Assembly (NCBI RefSeq): GCF_020731285.1
Contig: NZ_JAJFOW010000007.1
Location: 124,001 to 188,000, forward strand
Reading direction: 5' to 3'
Length of the DNA: 64,000 bases
Source of the DNA: Cohnella baijiui
Lineage (GTDB): Bacteria > Bacillota > Bacilli > Paenibacillales > Paenibacillaceae
Numbering within the stretch: position 1 is the first letter of the stretch; each line of letters starts with the position of its first letter. A program made the translations under genes and the position numbers. Below, in pieces: positions 7,889 to 15,364 of the stretch. The notes below the pieces were generated by a model. It was not told the origin of the DNA, did no database searches, and saw nothing but the letters and a program-made list of their open reading frames with translations.

Positions 7889-9550
7889 TTGGCGCCTTCA
7901 AATCCTACATGGTGGAAAGAATCCGTCGTCTATCAAGTATACTGGAGAAGCTTTTTCGACGCGGACGGGGACGGATACGGCGATTTGGAGGGCGTCATCC
8001 GCAAGCTCGATTATATCCGGGAGCTCGGGGTCGACGTCATCTGGCTCAATCCCGTCTATGAATCCCCCGACCGGGACAACGGCTATGATATATCAGACTA
8101 CGAAGCGGTTATGCCCAAGGCCGGCACGATGGCCACGTGGGAGCGGCTGCTGGATGAGGTGCATCGGCGGGGAATGAAGCTGATCATGGACCTCGTCGTG
8201 AACCACACGTCGGACCGGCATCCCTGGTTTTTGGAGTCTCGTTCGTCCAAGGACAATCCGAAGCGGGACTGGTATATATGGAAGGAACCGCGGGACGGCG
8301 GACCTCCCAACAACTGGCGCTCCTACTTCGCGCCGTCGCCTTGGACGCAGGACGAAGAGACGGGGCAGTATTATTTCCACTCCTTCGCGTCCGAGCAGCC
8401 GGATCTGAACTGGCGCAATCCCGAGGTGCGAGAAGAGATTTACCGGATGATGTCGAGCTGGCTCGACAAGGGCATCGACGGCTTCCGGCTCGACGCGATC
8501 GCGCTGCTCGCCAAGCCCGACGGCTTCCCAGACGCGGAGCGGCCGGAGGACATCCGCTACTTGACGAACAATCCGGGGCTTCACGATTATTTGCGGGAAA
8601 TGAACGAGCGGGTGCTTTCGCGCTACGACATCGTCACGGTCGGCGAGGCGGCGTTCGTTACCCCTGCGGAAGGCTTGAAGTTCGTCGGCGAAGACCGTCG
8701 CGAGCTGAACATGCTGTTCCACTTCGAAGTTTGCGACGAAATGGCGTCCTGGGACATGCGGCGCTTCAAAGACATTCAACGCAGATGGTACGAAGGGCTA
8801 TGGGGCAAAGGCACGAACTCGCAGTTCCTGAACAACCACGACCACACGCGGCAGGTGACCCGTTACGGCAACGACGGGCGTTACCGGGTGCAGTCCGCCA
8901 AGCTGCTCGCGACGATGCTGCATACGCTGCCGGGCGTCCCCTACATTTACCAAGGTGAAGAAATCGGCATGACCGGCGTCCGCTTCGGGGCGATCGAGGA
9001 CTACGACGACATCGCGATGCGCAACCGCTACGCCGAGGAAGTCGACAAAGGCGCCGACCCCGCGGAGACGCTCGCGCGGCTCGCGCCGCTCAGCCGCGAC
9101 AACTCCCGGACGCCGATGCAATGGGACGGCTCGCCTAACGCCGGATTTACCGAAGGGAAGCCCTGGATCCGCGTCAATCCGAACTACGCCGACATCAACG
9201 CGGCAAAGGACTTGGCCGATCCGGATTCCGTCTATCGGTACTATCAATCGCTGATCTCCCTGCGCAGAACGCACGACGTCATGGTATACGGCGACTTCGC
9301 CGAATGGCCGGAGCGGAGAGGGGACGAGCATCTTTACGTCTACGAGCGCACGCTGGACGGGCGGCGCTGGCTGATTGTCCTCAACCACGGGGACGAGCCG
9401 GCCCGTCTGGATCGGCCGGAGCGTCTGCGCGGCCTGTCGCTGCGCCTGCTGTTGGCGAATTATCCGGCCGATCCCGCAGAAGGCGAAGACGCCATGCAGC
9501 TGCAGCCGCACGAAGCGAGAATCTACGAGGTCGAGACGAACCGGAACTAA
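7889..9550 (+). CDS. GH13 alpha-glucosidase (oligo-1,6-glucosidase/maltase subfamily)
   Basis: A 553-residue cytosolic retaining alpha-glucosidase that would cleave imported oligosaccharides to glucose. Features in order: DADGDGYGD (24-32, calcium-type loop), DLVVNHTSD (101-109), the QPDLNW signature of GH13 subfamily 31 (170-175), GFRLDAI with nucleophile D202, VGEAAF with acid/base E253, and NNHDHTRQ with D318. A203 follows the nucleophile where alpha-1,6-specific enzymes usually have Val; Ala or Thr is typical of alpha-1,4 enzymes, so maltase-like activity is more likely. Start is TTG after CGGAGGG. It is the last gene of the transport operon. Confidence 0.88.
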   Translation: MAPSNPTWWKESVVYQVYWRSFFDADGDGYGDLEGVIRKLDYIRELGVDVIWLNPVYESPDRDNGYDISDYEAVMPKAGTMATWERLLDEVHRRGMKLIMDLVVNHTSDRHPWFLESRSSKDNPKRDWYIWKEPRDGGPPNNWRSYFAPSPWTQDEETGQYYFHSFASEQPDLNWRNPEVREEIYRMMSSWLDKGIDGFRLDAIALLAKPDGFPDAERPEDIRYLTNNPGLHDYLREMNERVLSRYDIVTVGEAAFVTPAEGLKFVGEDRRELNMLFHFEVCDEMASWDMRRFKDIQRRWYEGLWGKGTNSQFLNNHDHTRQVTRYGNDGRYRVQSAKLLATMLHTLPGVPYIYQGEEIGMTGVRFGAIEDYDDIAMRNRYAEEVDKGADPAETLARLAPLSRDNSRTPMQWDGSPNAGFTEGKPWIRVNPNYADINAAKDLADPDSVYRYYQSLISLRRTHDVMVYGDFAEWPERRGDEHLYVYERTLDGRRWLIVLNHGDEPARLDRPERLRGLSLRLLLANYPADPAEGEDAMQLQPHEARIYEVETNRN

Positions 9551-9553
9551 TCG

Positions 9554-9597
9554 AAACGCCCCCCGACGGCCAAACGGCCGAGCGGGGGGCGTTTTTG
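9554..9597 (+). terminator. Terminator of the sugar-uptake operon
   Basis: AAACGCCCCCC pairs with GGGGGGCGTTT, with a CGGCC/GGCCG inner stem, and is followed by T5. Confidence 0.9.
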
Positions 9598-9639
9598 ATA
9601 TGTGCGGCCGTGTGCGCGAGGCGTTTGATCCGCGCCGAA

Positions 9640-10704
9640 TCAGGATCGCGAGCGGATCTCCTGCCGCATGAATGCGACGTACGAGGCGGCGAACGACAGC
9701 GCCGTCTCGGCAACGATCGCCACGACCTGCGGCCAGACGAGCAGGAGGCTCTGGCCGAATGGCAGCGGCGCGTTCAGCGCCAGGTAAGCCTGGTCCTGGG
9801 TGATGAACGGATTCAGCGTACGCACGTCCGGCAGCAGCAGCGTCGACGCCGCTTCCTGGAACAGGTAAGCCGGCGAGAGGCGCTGCAGCAGCATGAGCCA
9901 ATCCTGCTGGTGCATGACGGCGAGCGCGTCGGTCGGGTCTGAGGGTATGGTGACGTTGCCGACCAGGTTGATGATCATCCCATAGAAGACGAGGAAGAAA
10001 ATCCAGACCGCGATGCCGCTGAGCGCCGACGTAGCCGCCTGACGAAACCGGACGGAAAACAGCAGCGACAGGTTAAGCCAGAGGCCGACGTAGACGGTTG
10101 TCACGAGCAGCGTCACGACGACGCGCCAGAACTCCTCCGGGGACGGCGGATAACCGATCGTAAAAAGACCCATGCCCATCACTAGAAAACCGAGCGAGAA
10201 AACGACGACGGCGATGAGGAGCAGTCCCGCGACGAACTTGGCGTTCAGAAAGTCGTCCCGGTGCACCGGCTGCGAAATGACCCGGCTCAGCGTGCCTTTG
10301 TTGCGCTCCGAATTGACGGCGTCGAAGCCGATCGCGATGCCGATCAGCGGCGCAAGGAACGACAGGAACGTCAAAAAGTTCGGCAGGGAACCGTCCGATT
10401 CGGTGAACATTTTCAGAAACAGAAACGAGTTCTCCGCATTCGTCTGGCCGTTCCCGCCCGCTCCGCCGCCGTTCTTGAGCGCGGTCACGGACGCGTAGAT
10501 CGAGCCGACGCAGGCGAGCGTCACGATGCCTAGCAGGATGATGAACCGCCAGCTGCGGATGTGATCGCCGAATTCCTTTTGCACCATAATCCAAAACGGG
10601 GAGGGCGCCCGTCGACCGGCGGCGTCCGCCCCGTTTGAAGCGGGGGCGGAGCGGAGGGGGGATTTCGCGGCGCGATCGCGCAGCTTAGCCATCCACGCGC
10701 TCAT
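9640..10704 (-). CDS. ABC-2 type transporter permease subunit
   Basis: A 354-residue membrane protein with about six hydrophobic segments, a soluble N-terminal arm and a large loop after helix 1. NSERNKGTLSRVISQPVHRDDFL is a typical ABC-2 coupling region. I start it at ATG 10704 after GAAGGAGG; it then overlaps the ATPase gene by 20 bp. It is the third gene of an operon with a NEW3-domain protein and an ABC ATPase. Such trios are common in spore-forming Firmicutes and resemble NosY/NatB-like exporters. The cargo is unknown. Confidence 0.82.
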   Translation of the reverse strand: MSAWMAKLRDRAAKSPLRSAPASNGADAAGRRAPSPFWIMVQKEFGDHIRSWRFIILLGIVTLACVGSIYASVTALKNGGGAGGNGQTNAENSFLFLKMFTESDGSLPNFLTFLSFLAPLIGIAIGFDAVNSERNKGTLSRVISQPVHRDDFLNAKFVAGLLLIAVVVFSLGFLVMGMGLFTIGYPPSPEEFWRVVVTLLVTTVYVGLWLNLSLLFSVRFRQAATSALSGIAVWIFFLVFYGMIINLVGNVTIPSDPTDALAVMHQQDWLMLLQRLSPAYLFQEAASTLLLPDVRTLNPFITQDQAYLALNAPLPFGQSLLLVWPQVVAIVAETALSFAASYVAFMRQEIRSRS

Positions 10705-11677
10705 GCGCGGCACCTCCTTCGAAATAGCGGTGGTAGATGTCGTCGAGTCCGGCTCGGACCGGACGCAAGCCGAGCAGCGGCGCCCCGTGTTCAACCACGG
10801 CGAGCGCCAGCGCCGACGTCAGCTCGACGTCGCTCGTCACCCGGTACGTGGAGACGCTGTTCGCGCCGGGAGAGAGGGCGTCCGAGGGGGACGTTTCGAT
10901 GGAGATGACGCCGTCCATGCTGCCGATCCGCCCCGCGACGCTGCCGTCCGGGTCGCGGACGTCGACCTCGACCTCGAACCTCGTATCTCCATCGAGCTGG
11001 CGGGACAGCGACTCGATGTCGCCCGAGGCGATCAGCTTGCCGCCGACGAACAGCCCGACCCGGTCGCAGATCTGCTGAACCTGATGGAGGTGGTGCGACG
11101 ACAGGAGGACGGTGAGGCCTTCGCTCCGGCTCAGCTCGCGGATGAGCAGGAGCAGCTCGCGCACCCCCTCGGGGTCGATACCTAGCGTCGGCTCGTCGAG
11201 AATGATGATTTCCGGACGCTTGATCAGCACGTCGGCGAGGCCGAGACGCTGCCGCATCCCCCGCGAGAACGCGCCGACCCGCTTGCCTGCCGCATGGGCA
11301 AGACCCACTTGCTGAAGCAGCAGCTCCGCGCGGTCCCGGGCCTCGGGCAGCGGGATGCGGTTCAGACGAGCGGTATAGATCAGGTTGTCGAGCGCGGACC
11401 GGTCCTCGTAAAAGCCGATATCGTCCGGCATATAGCCGACACGCCGCTTGACGAGCAGCGGCGAGCGCGTCGCGTCGATGCCGCAGACGCGCACCGTGCC
11501 GCTCGTCGGCTCGGTGAGGCCTAGCATCATCAGGATCGTCGTCGTCTTGCCCGCTCCGTTCGGACCGAGCAGGCCGTAAATCTCGCCGGGGCGAATCTTC
11601 AGGTCGAGGGCGTTCACCGCGGTGAATTCGCCGTACTGCTTCGTCAGCTTCGAAAGTTCGATAACCGCCGGCTCCAC
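10685..11677 (-). CDS. ABC transporter ATP-binding protein (ABC-2/exporter class)
   Basis: A 330-residue ATPase. Walker A GPNGAGKTT (about 38-46), an ABC signature variant FSRGMRQRL (about 138-146), Walker B IIILDEPTLGIDP and the H-loop SSHH are all present. A C-terminal extension of about 90 residues, common in CcmA/NatA-like exporters, follows the core. GTG start at 11677 follows GGGAGG and begins one base after the stop of the NEW3 gene, so the genes are tightly coupled. It energises the ABC-2 permease encoded next. Confidence 0.88.
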   Translation of the reverse strand: MEPAVIELSKLTKQYGEFTAVNALDLKIRPGEIYGLLGPNGAGKTTTILMMLGLTEPTSGTVRVCGIDATRSPLLVKRRVGYMPDDIGFYEDRSALDNLIYTARLNRIPLPEARDRAELLLQQVGLAHAAGKRVGAFSRGMRQRLGLADVLIKRPEIIILDEPTLGIDPEGVRELLLLIRELSRSEGLTVLLSSHHLHQVQQICDRVGLFVGGKLIASGDIESLSRQLDGDTRFEVEVDVRDPDGSVAGRIGSMDGVISIETSPSDALSPGANSVSTYRVTSDVELTSALALAVVEHGAPLLGLRPVRAGLDDIYHRYFEGGAAHERVDG

Positions 11678-11678
11678 C

Positions 11679-12830
11679 TTATCGCCTCCCGTATTTGCGG
11701 AAGAGGCCGTAGATGCCCGCCAGCACGGCCAGAATGATCAACACCCCGATCCAGCCCCACAGCACCGACGATTTGACCGTGACGCGGATGGCGGCGTCCT
11801 TGGACTTCTCGGCGGATTGGGCGGTCATGCCGACGACGTAGTCGCCGGCCAGCGACTTGCCGGACGACTTGATCGTCGCGGTTACGGGCGCCGATTCGCC
11901 CGGCTTCAGCGAGCGAATCGTCTTCGGCTCGAACGTCACGTCCCAATCCGTCGGCGCCTGGCTCGTCAGGCTGACGTCGGTCAGCTCCGCGGAGCCGGTG
12001 TTTTGCACGACCATCTCCAGATGGCGCGTGCCGCCCGCGGTGACGTTCGCGCTAAGTCTTTGGTCGCTCGTCGTGAAGTCCAGGCTGTACGTTCCGGTGA
12101 TCACCGCCTGCAGCTCGGCGTCCGCGCTCGTGCTGTTGTTGGCGGCGTGGATCTTGATCGCGTACGTGTCCGCGGTCGCCTTCTCCGCCGGCGTCAGATT
12201 GACCGTAATCGACTGGGAACCGTTCGGCTCGACGTCGACCGACGTAACGTTGTTGCCGCCGACCTGGAACTTGGCGTCCCAGCCGGCCGGAGCTTCGGCC
12301 GTCAGCGCGTACTGCTGCTTGGAGGCGGTACGGTTGTTCAGCGTCATGGCATAGGTGAACGTTGAATCCGTATGGCCTTGCATGTTGGGCTGCTCGGTCG
12401 TCAGCTCCGTCTTGTACGTGCCGCCTTCCGCCACATTCACTTGGAGCGGCAGCGCGCCGAAGACGCCCGCGTTCACCTTGAACGCGTACTCGCCCTTGCT
12501 CACCTCTAGCGGCACTTCCAGGCTGAGGTTCACCGATTGCGATTCCTTCGGCTTAACGGATACTTGGCGGATCGGATGGCCGCCCGCGGTGAGCTCCGCC
12601 TTCCAGCCGTGTCCGCCATCGTCGAAGCTCAGGTCGGCGCTTTGGATGTCGGAAGAGTCGTTGAGGAGCTCGATCTCGTAAGACAACGTCTCGCCCGGCG
12701 CGGCCGACAGGCTCGTGTAAGGCGTGTAGATCCGGGCGCCGGCCGCGAAGGACGTCGCCGCGAACGAGAGCAGTCCGACGAGGAGCGACAGCGTCAAGCC
12801 GACGCTCATTTTTTTGGCGAATCTGTGCAT
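11679..12830 (-). CDS. Secreted, membrane-anchored NEW3-domain protein
   Basis: A 383-residue extracytoplasmic protein: signal peptide (about residues 1-33), then about three repeated beta-sandwich domains of NEW3 (alpha-galactosidase-associated) type recognisable by recurring GWDAKF, DWDVTFEP and PGESAPVTATI motifs, then a C-terminal helix (WGWIGVLIILAVLAGIYGLF) with a short Arg/Lys tail. I start at ATG 12830 after AAAGGAGGG rather than GTG 12860. It leads the operon with an ABC ATPase and ABC-2 permease, which suggests an extracellular accessory subunit. The binding target is unknown. Confidence 0.8.
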   Translation of the reverse strand: MHRFAKKMSVGLTLSLLVGLLSFAATSFAAGARIYTPYTSLSAAPGETLSYEIELLNDSSDIQSADLSFDDGGHGWKAELTAGGHPIRQVSVKPKESQSVNLSLEVPLEVSKGEYAFKVNAGVFGALPLQVNVAEGGTYKTELTTEQPNMQGHTDSTFTYAMTLNNRTASKQQYALTAEAPAGWDAKFQVGGNNVTSVDVEPNGSQSITVNLTPAEKATADTYAIKIHAANNSTSADAELQAVITGTYSLDFTTSDQRLSANVTAGGTRHLEMVVQNTGSAELTDVSLTSQAPTDWDVTFEPKTIRSLKPGESAPVTATIKSSGKSLAGDYVVGMTAQSAEKSKDAAIRVTVKSSVLWGWIGVLIILAVLAGIYGLFRKYGRR

Positions 12831-12924
12831 GGAACCCAAACCCTCCTTTGATTTTTTCACCGTGAATACGCAGGAGGTGGTCTTGCGGATTTAGGTTTGG
12901 CTGCCGCCGGCACATAAAAAATCG

Positions 12925-13006
12925 CTTAAAGGAAGCTTAAAGGAAGATAAAAACGCGCGCGGGGACATTCTCAAAGCGGACGGAATTTGCTATGACTTAA
13001 AGGAAG
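12925..13006. repeat. Three 11-bp direct repeats in a divergent promoter region
   Basis: CTTAAAGGAAG occurs at 12925-12935, 12936-12946 (exactly tandem) and 12996-13006, between the NEW3-ABC operon and the sigma factor gene. It may be an operator array; the function is inferred only from position. Confidence 0.6.
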
Positions 13007-13039
13007 AAGCACGTTCGGAAGACGGAGGTTGGAGAAGCG

Positions 13040-13651
13040 ATGAACACGGCCCGCCCATGCGTCAAAGAGGATCTCGTCCGCGAGCTTGCCGATATCGGCC
13101 AAGGTTCGCTCGAAGCGTTCGACCGGCTCTACGCGCGAGCCACGCCGCTGCTGCTCCCGATCGCCCGGAACCTGCTCGGCGACCGGATGGAAGCGGAGGA
13201 CGTCTGCCACGATGTGCTGCTCGGGGTCATCCTGCATCCCGAGCGCTTCGATCCGTCCCGCGGATCGGTCGAAGCCTGGCTCGCCATACAGACGAAGAGC
13301 CGGTGTCTCGACCGCCTGCGCAAGCGCAAAAAAGTAGTCGTCGGCCATGCTTTGGAAGCCGGCTGGTCCGCCGAAGCGAACGGTGCCGCGCAGCCCGAGG
13401 CTGCGGTCGTCGCCCGCATCGATCAGGAGCTGCTGCGCGAAGCGATGGCCCAGCTTCCCGCGTCCCAGCGCGAGGTGCTGGCCGCATCGTACTTCGGCTC
13501 GCGGACGCTGCGGGAGCTCTCGGAGTCGTGGCAGGTGCCGCTCGGAACGGTGAAGTCCCGCATGCGCTATGGCTTGGCGCATCTGCGCAAGACTCTCCTG
13601 CGGCTCGGATGGGAGGATGCGAGCGGAGGCGAACGTCATGGCGGAATGTGA
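13040..13651 (+). CDS. ECF-type RNA polymerase sigma factor
   Basis: A 203-residue sigma-70 family protein with region 2 (SLEAFDRLYARATPLLLPIAR through DRMEAEDVCHDVLL, about residues 23-66) and region 4 (LPASQREVLAASYFGSRTLRELSESWQVPLGTVKSRMRYGLAHLRK, about 139-184). It follows GGAGG and overlaps the downstream anti-sigma gene by 14 bp. The pair resembles SigK/RskA-type ECF systems, where a membrane protein holds the sigma factor. The signal and regulon are unknown. The divergent NEW3-ABC operon is a plausible target. Confidence 0.88.
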   Translation: MNTARPCVKEDLVRELADIGQGSLEAFDRLYARATPLLLPIARNLLGDRMEAEDVCHDVLLGVILHPERFDPSRGSVEAWLAIQTKSRCLDRLRKRKKVVVGHALEAGWSAEANGAAQPEAAVVARIDQELLREAMAQLPASQREVLAASYFGSRTLRELSESWQVPLGTVKSRMRYGLAHLRKTLLRLGWEDASGGERHGGM

Positions 13652-14411
13652 ACGGGGGGTCCCGGAGGAACGATGGATCGACTGGCATCGCGGCCGGCTG
13701 CCGGAGCGGGAGGCGGCCGCGATGGCACGCCATCGTGCCGAGTGCGCATGCTGCCGCGAGCGCTGGGTGCTGTGGGGCCGGCTGCTCGCGGATGCCGAGC
13801 GCGCGCCGGAGGATCGGGGACTGGCGCCGTGGCGCAGGTGGCTGCTGCGGACGCGTTTGCGGCTTCGCCGGCGCGGTCCAAGGGAAGGGAAAAGCCGGCT
13901 GCTCGTCGCCGGCGGCGTCGGCGTCGCGTTTGCCGCGCTCGCGGTGCTGCTCGTCGCCTCGCTGCGCGGCGGGGAAACGGGACAAGCGGATCCCATGAAG
14001 TACGCGCATGCGTTTGCCCCGCAGGGCATCGCCGTGATGGCGCGGCCGGACACGATCGCGTACGTGCTGGATGACGGCGGCGACCCTTCTGCCGGCTTCG
14101 GTGCAGGCATCGGTCCGGGGCATGCGAACGGGACCGCATGGGTGAACGGCCGGACGCAGGAGGTATTCGTCCTCATCCGGGGGCTGCTGCCGAGCCGGGA
14201 ACGGGACGTGCAGGCATGGGCCGAATATGCCGGCAAGCGGGAAAATCTCGGCGTGCTCGAATTCCACGAGCGGCAGGCCCATCTTTACGCGCGCAATCGT
14301 CATCCCGTACCGTGGGAGTCGCTGGCGCTTTCGATCGAACCGAAGGGCGGCAGCGCCCAGCCGACCTCGCCGGAGACCGTCATCGCCACCCTCCGTCAGA
14401 ACGGGCGGTGA
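13638..14411 (+). CDS. Membrane-anchored anti-sigma factor (zinc-binding, RskA-like)
   Basis: A 257-residue single-pass membrane protein. The N-terminal cytosolic part carries the ZAS motif H32-x3-C36-x2-C39 (HRAECACC). An Arg-rich stretch is followed by one transmembrane helix (about 88-109) and an extracytoplasmic domain of about 145 residues resembling RskA C-terminal domains (GTAWVNGRTQEVFVLIRGL... DVQAWAEYAG). Start ATG 13638 follows CGGAGG and lies inside the sigma gene, so the two are translationally coupled. It should sequester the upstream ECF sigma factor until an envelope signal triggers release. Confidence 0.82.
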   Translation: MAECERGVPEERWIDWHRGRLPEREAAAMARHRAECACCRERWVLWGRLLADAERAPEDRGLAPWRRWLLRTRLRLRRRGPREGKSRLLVAGGVGVAFAALAVLLVASLRGGETGQADPMKYAHAFAPQGIAVMARPDTIAYVLDDGGDPSAGFGAGIGPGHANGTAWVNGRTQEVFVLIRGLLPSRERDVQAWAEYAGKRENLGVLEFHERQAHLYARNRHPVPWESLALSIEPKGGSAQPTSPETVIATLRQNGR

Positions 14412-14507
14412 TGGACACCGATTGTTTCCTCGATCCAAAGACGCGTCGCGCGGCCGGGCGCAGAGCACCGAAACGACGCGCCTCGGTCTTGCGCAAGCTG
14501 AGCGGAA

Positions 14508-14675
14508 TCAGGTGCGCGGCAGGGTCCGGGGCGTCGTGCCGGTCCGCTTCGGCAGCACGTCGGCGAGACGCGCGCAGTCGCCGGCGCGTTTCCGCTCCTG
14601 GCGCAGCGCCTGCCGAATTTCCCAAGCTTTGCCCACCCACCGGATGCGGCCGTCCGCCGCATAGCGCTTCAACAT
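14508..14675 (-). CDS. mciZ: MciZ-like mother-cell inhibitor of FtsZ
   Basis: A 55-residue basic protein whose segment RWVGKAWEIRQALRQE (about residues 12-27) matches the core of B. subtilis MciZ (VGKAWEIR), the 40-residue peptide that caps FtsZ filaments in the mother cell. Start ATG 14675 has a perfect AAGGAGG 8 bases upstream. It lies next to nudF, divergently, as mciZ neighbours nudF in B. subtilis (from memory). The C-terminal extension of about 15 residues is unlike the B. subtilis protein. A sigma-E-like promoter candidate lies about 75 bp upstream. The call rests on a short motif plus synteny. Confidence 0.8.
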   Translation of the reverse strand: MLKRYAADGRIRWVGKAWEIRQALRQERKRAGDCARLADVLPKRTGTTPRTLPRT

Positions 14676-14693
14676 CGCCGTTTCCTCCTTCGT

Positions 14694-14717
14694 CCGCCCT
14701 TGCCCGCGCAAGGGCGG
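14694..14717 (-). repeat. Perfect 10-bp hairpin in the mciZ leader
   Basis: CCGCCCTTGC and GCAAGGGCGG flank CCGC and end a few bases before the mciZ ribosome site. There is no T-run, so an mRNA structure is likelier than a terminator. Confidence 0.7.
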
Positions 14718-14750
14718 CGCTTGCATTGGGGCGGACAAGCCTTTATCTTG

Positions 14751-14780
14751 TACCTATGCGGTTGATGGCATGAACATGAC
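14751..14780 (-). promoter_or_regulatory. Sigma-E-type promoter candidate for mciZ
   Basis: On the minus strand GTCATGTT (14773-14780) matches the sigma-E -35 at 7 of 8 positions. After 14 bases CATAGGTA (14751-14758) matches only the CATA part of the -10. It overlaps the nudF ribosome region. Confidence 0.45.
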
Positions 14781-14794
14781 GGGAGGAAACGAGC

Positions 14795-15364
14795 ATGCAC
14801 GATTTTCGATCGAAGAATCACCCTTTTTACGAAAAAACGCTCGAGACGAAGCCGATCTTCGAAGGTCGGATGATCTCGCTGCAGGTCGATACGGTAAAGC
14901 TGCCGAACGGAGGCACGGCGACGAGGGAGATCGTGCGCCATCCCGGAGCGGTGGCGGTGCTCGCGCTCTTGGACGGCAAGATGCTCGTCGTGGAACAGTT
15001 CCGCAAGGCGCTGGAGCGCGTGCAGGTGGAAATCCCGGCGGGCAAGCTCGATCCCGGCGAAGCGCCGGAGCAGGCAGCGCTTCGCGAGCTGGAAGAGGAG
15101 ACCGGCTATCGGGCGCGGAACATCCGGCACGTGCAGACGTTCTCGACGTCTCCCGGGTTCGCCGAGGAACTTATCCATCTCTATTTCGCGGACGATCTGG
15201 AGCAAGGCGAAGAGCATCTCGACGAGGAGGAGTTCCTGACCTGTGAGGCGATCACGCCGGAGCAGGCGGATGAATACATCCGCGAGGGACGCATCTTCGA
15301 CGCCAAGACGCTGCTGGCCGTCCATCTGTGGCGCGAGTTTCGGCAGGCCGATGAGCGCCGATAA
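14795..15364 (+). CDS. nudF: Nudix hydrolase, ADP-ribose pyrophosphatase
   Basis: A 189-residue cytosolic enzyme that hydrolyses ADP-ribose and related sugar nucleotides to AMP and ribose 5-phosphate. The Nudix box is complete (GKLDPGEAPEQAALRELEEETGY, about residues 88-110, with REL..EE). The N-terminal strand region and the EEF/ITPEQADEYIREG tail match the ADPRase (NudF/YqkG) group. The ribosome site is GGGAGG, 8 bases before ATG 14795. The 3' end overlaps the endonuclease Q gene by 14 bp, so the two are coupled. Confidence 0.92.
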   Translation: MHDFRSKNHPFYEKTLETKPIFEGRMISLQVDTVKLPNGGTATREIVRHPGAVAVLALLDGKMLVVEQFRKALERVQVEIPAGKLDPGEAPEQAALRELEEETGYRARNIRHVQTFSTSPGFAEELIHLYFADDLEQGEEHLDEEEFLTCEAITPEQADEYIREGRIFDAKTLLAVHLWREFRQADERR

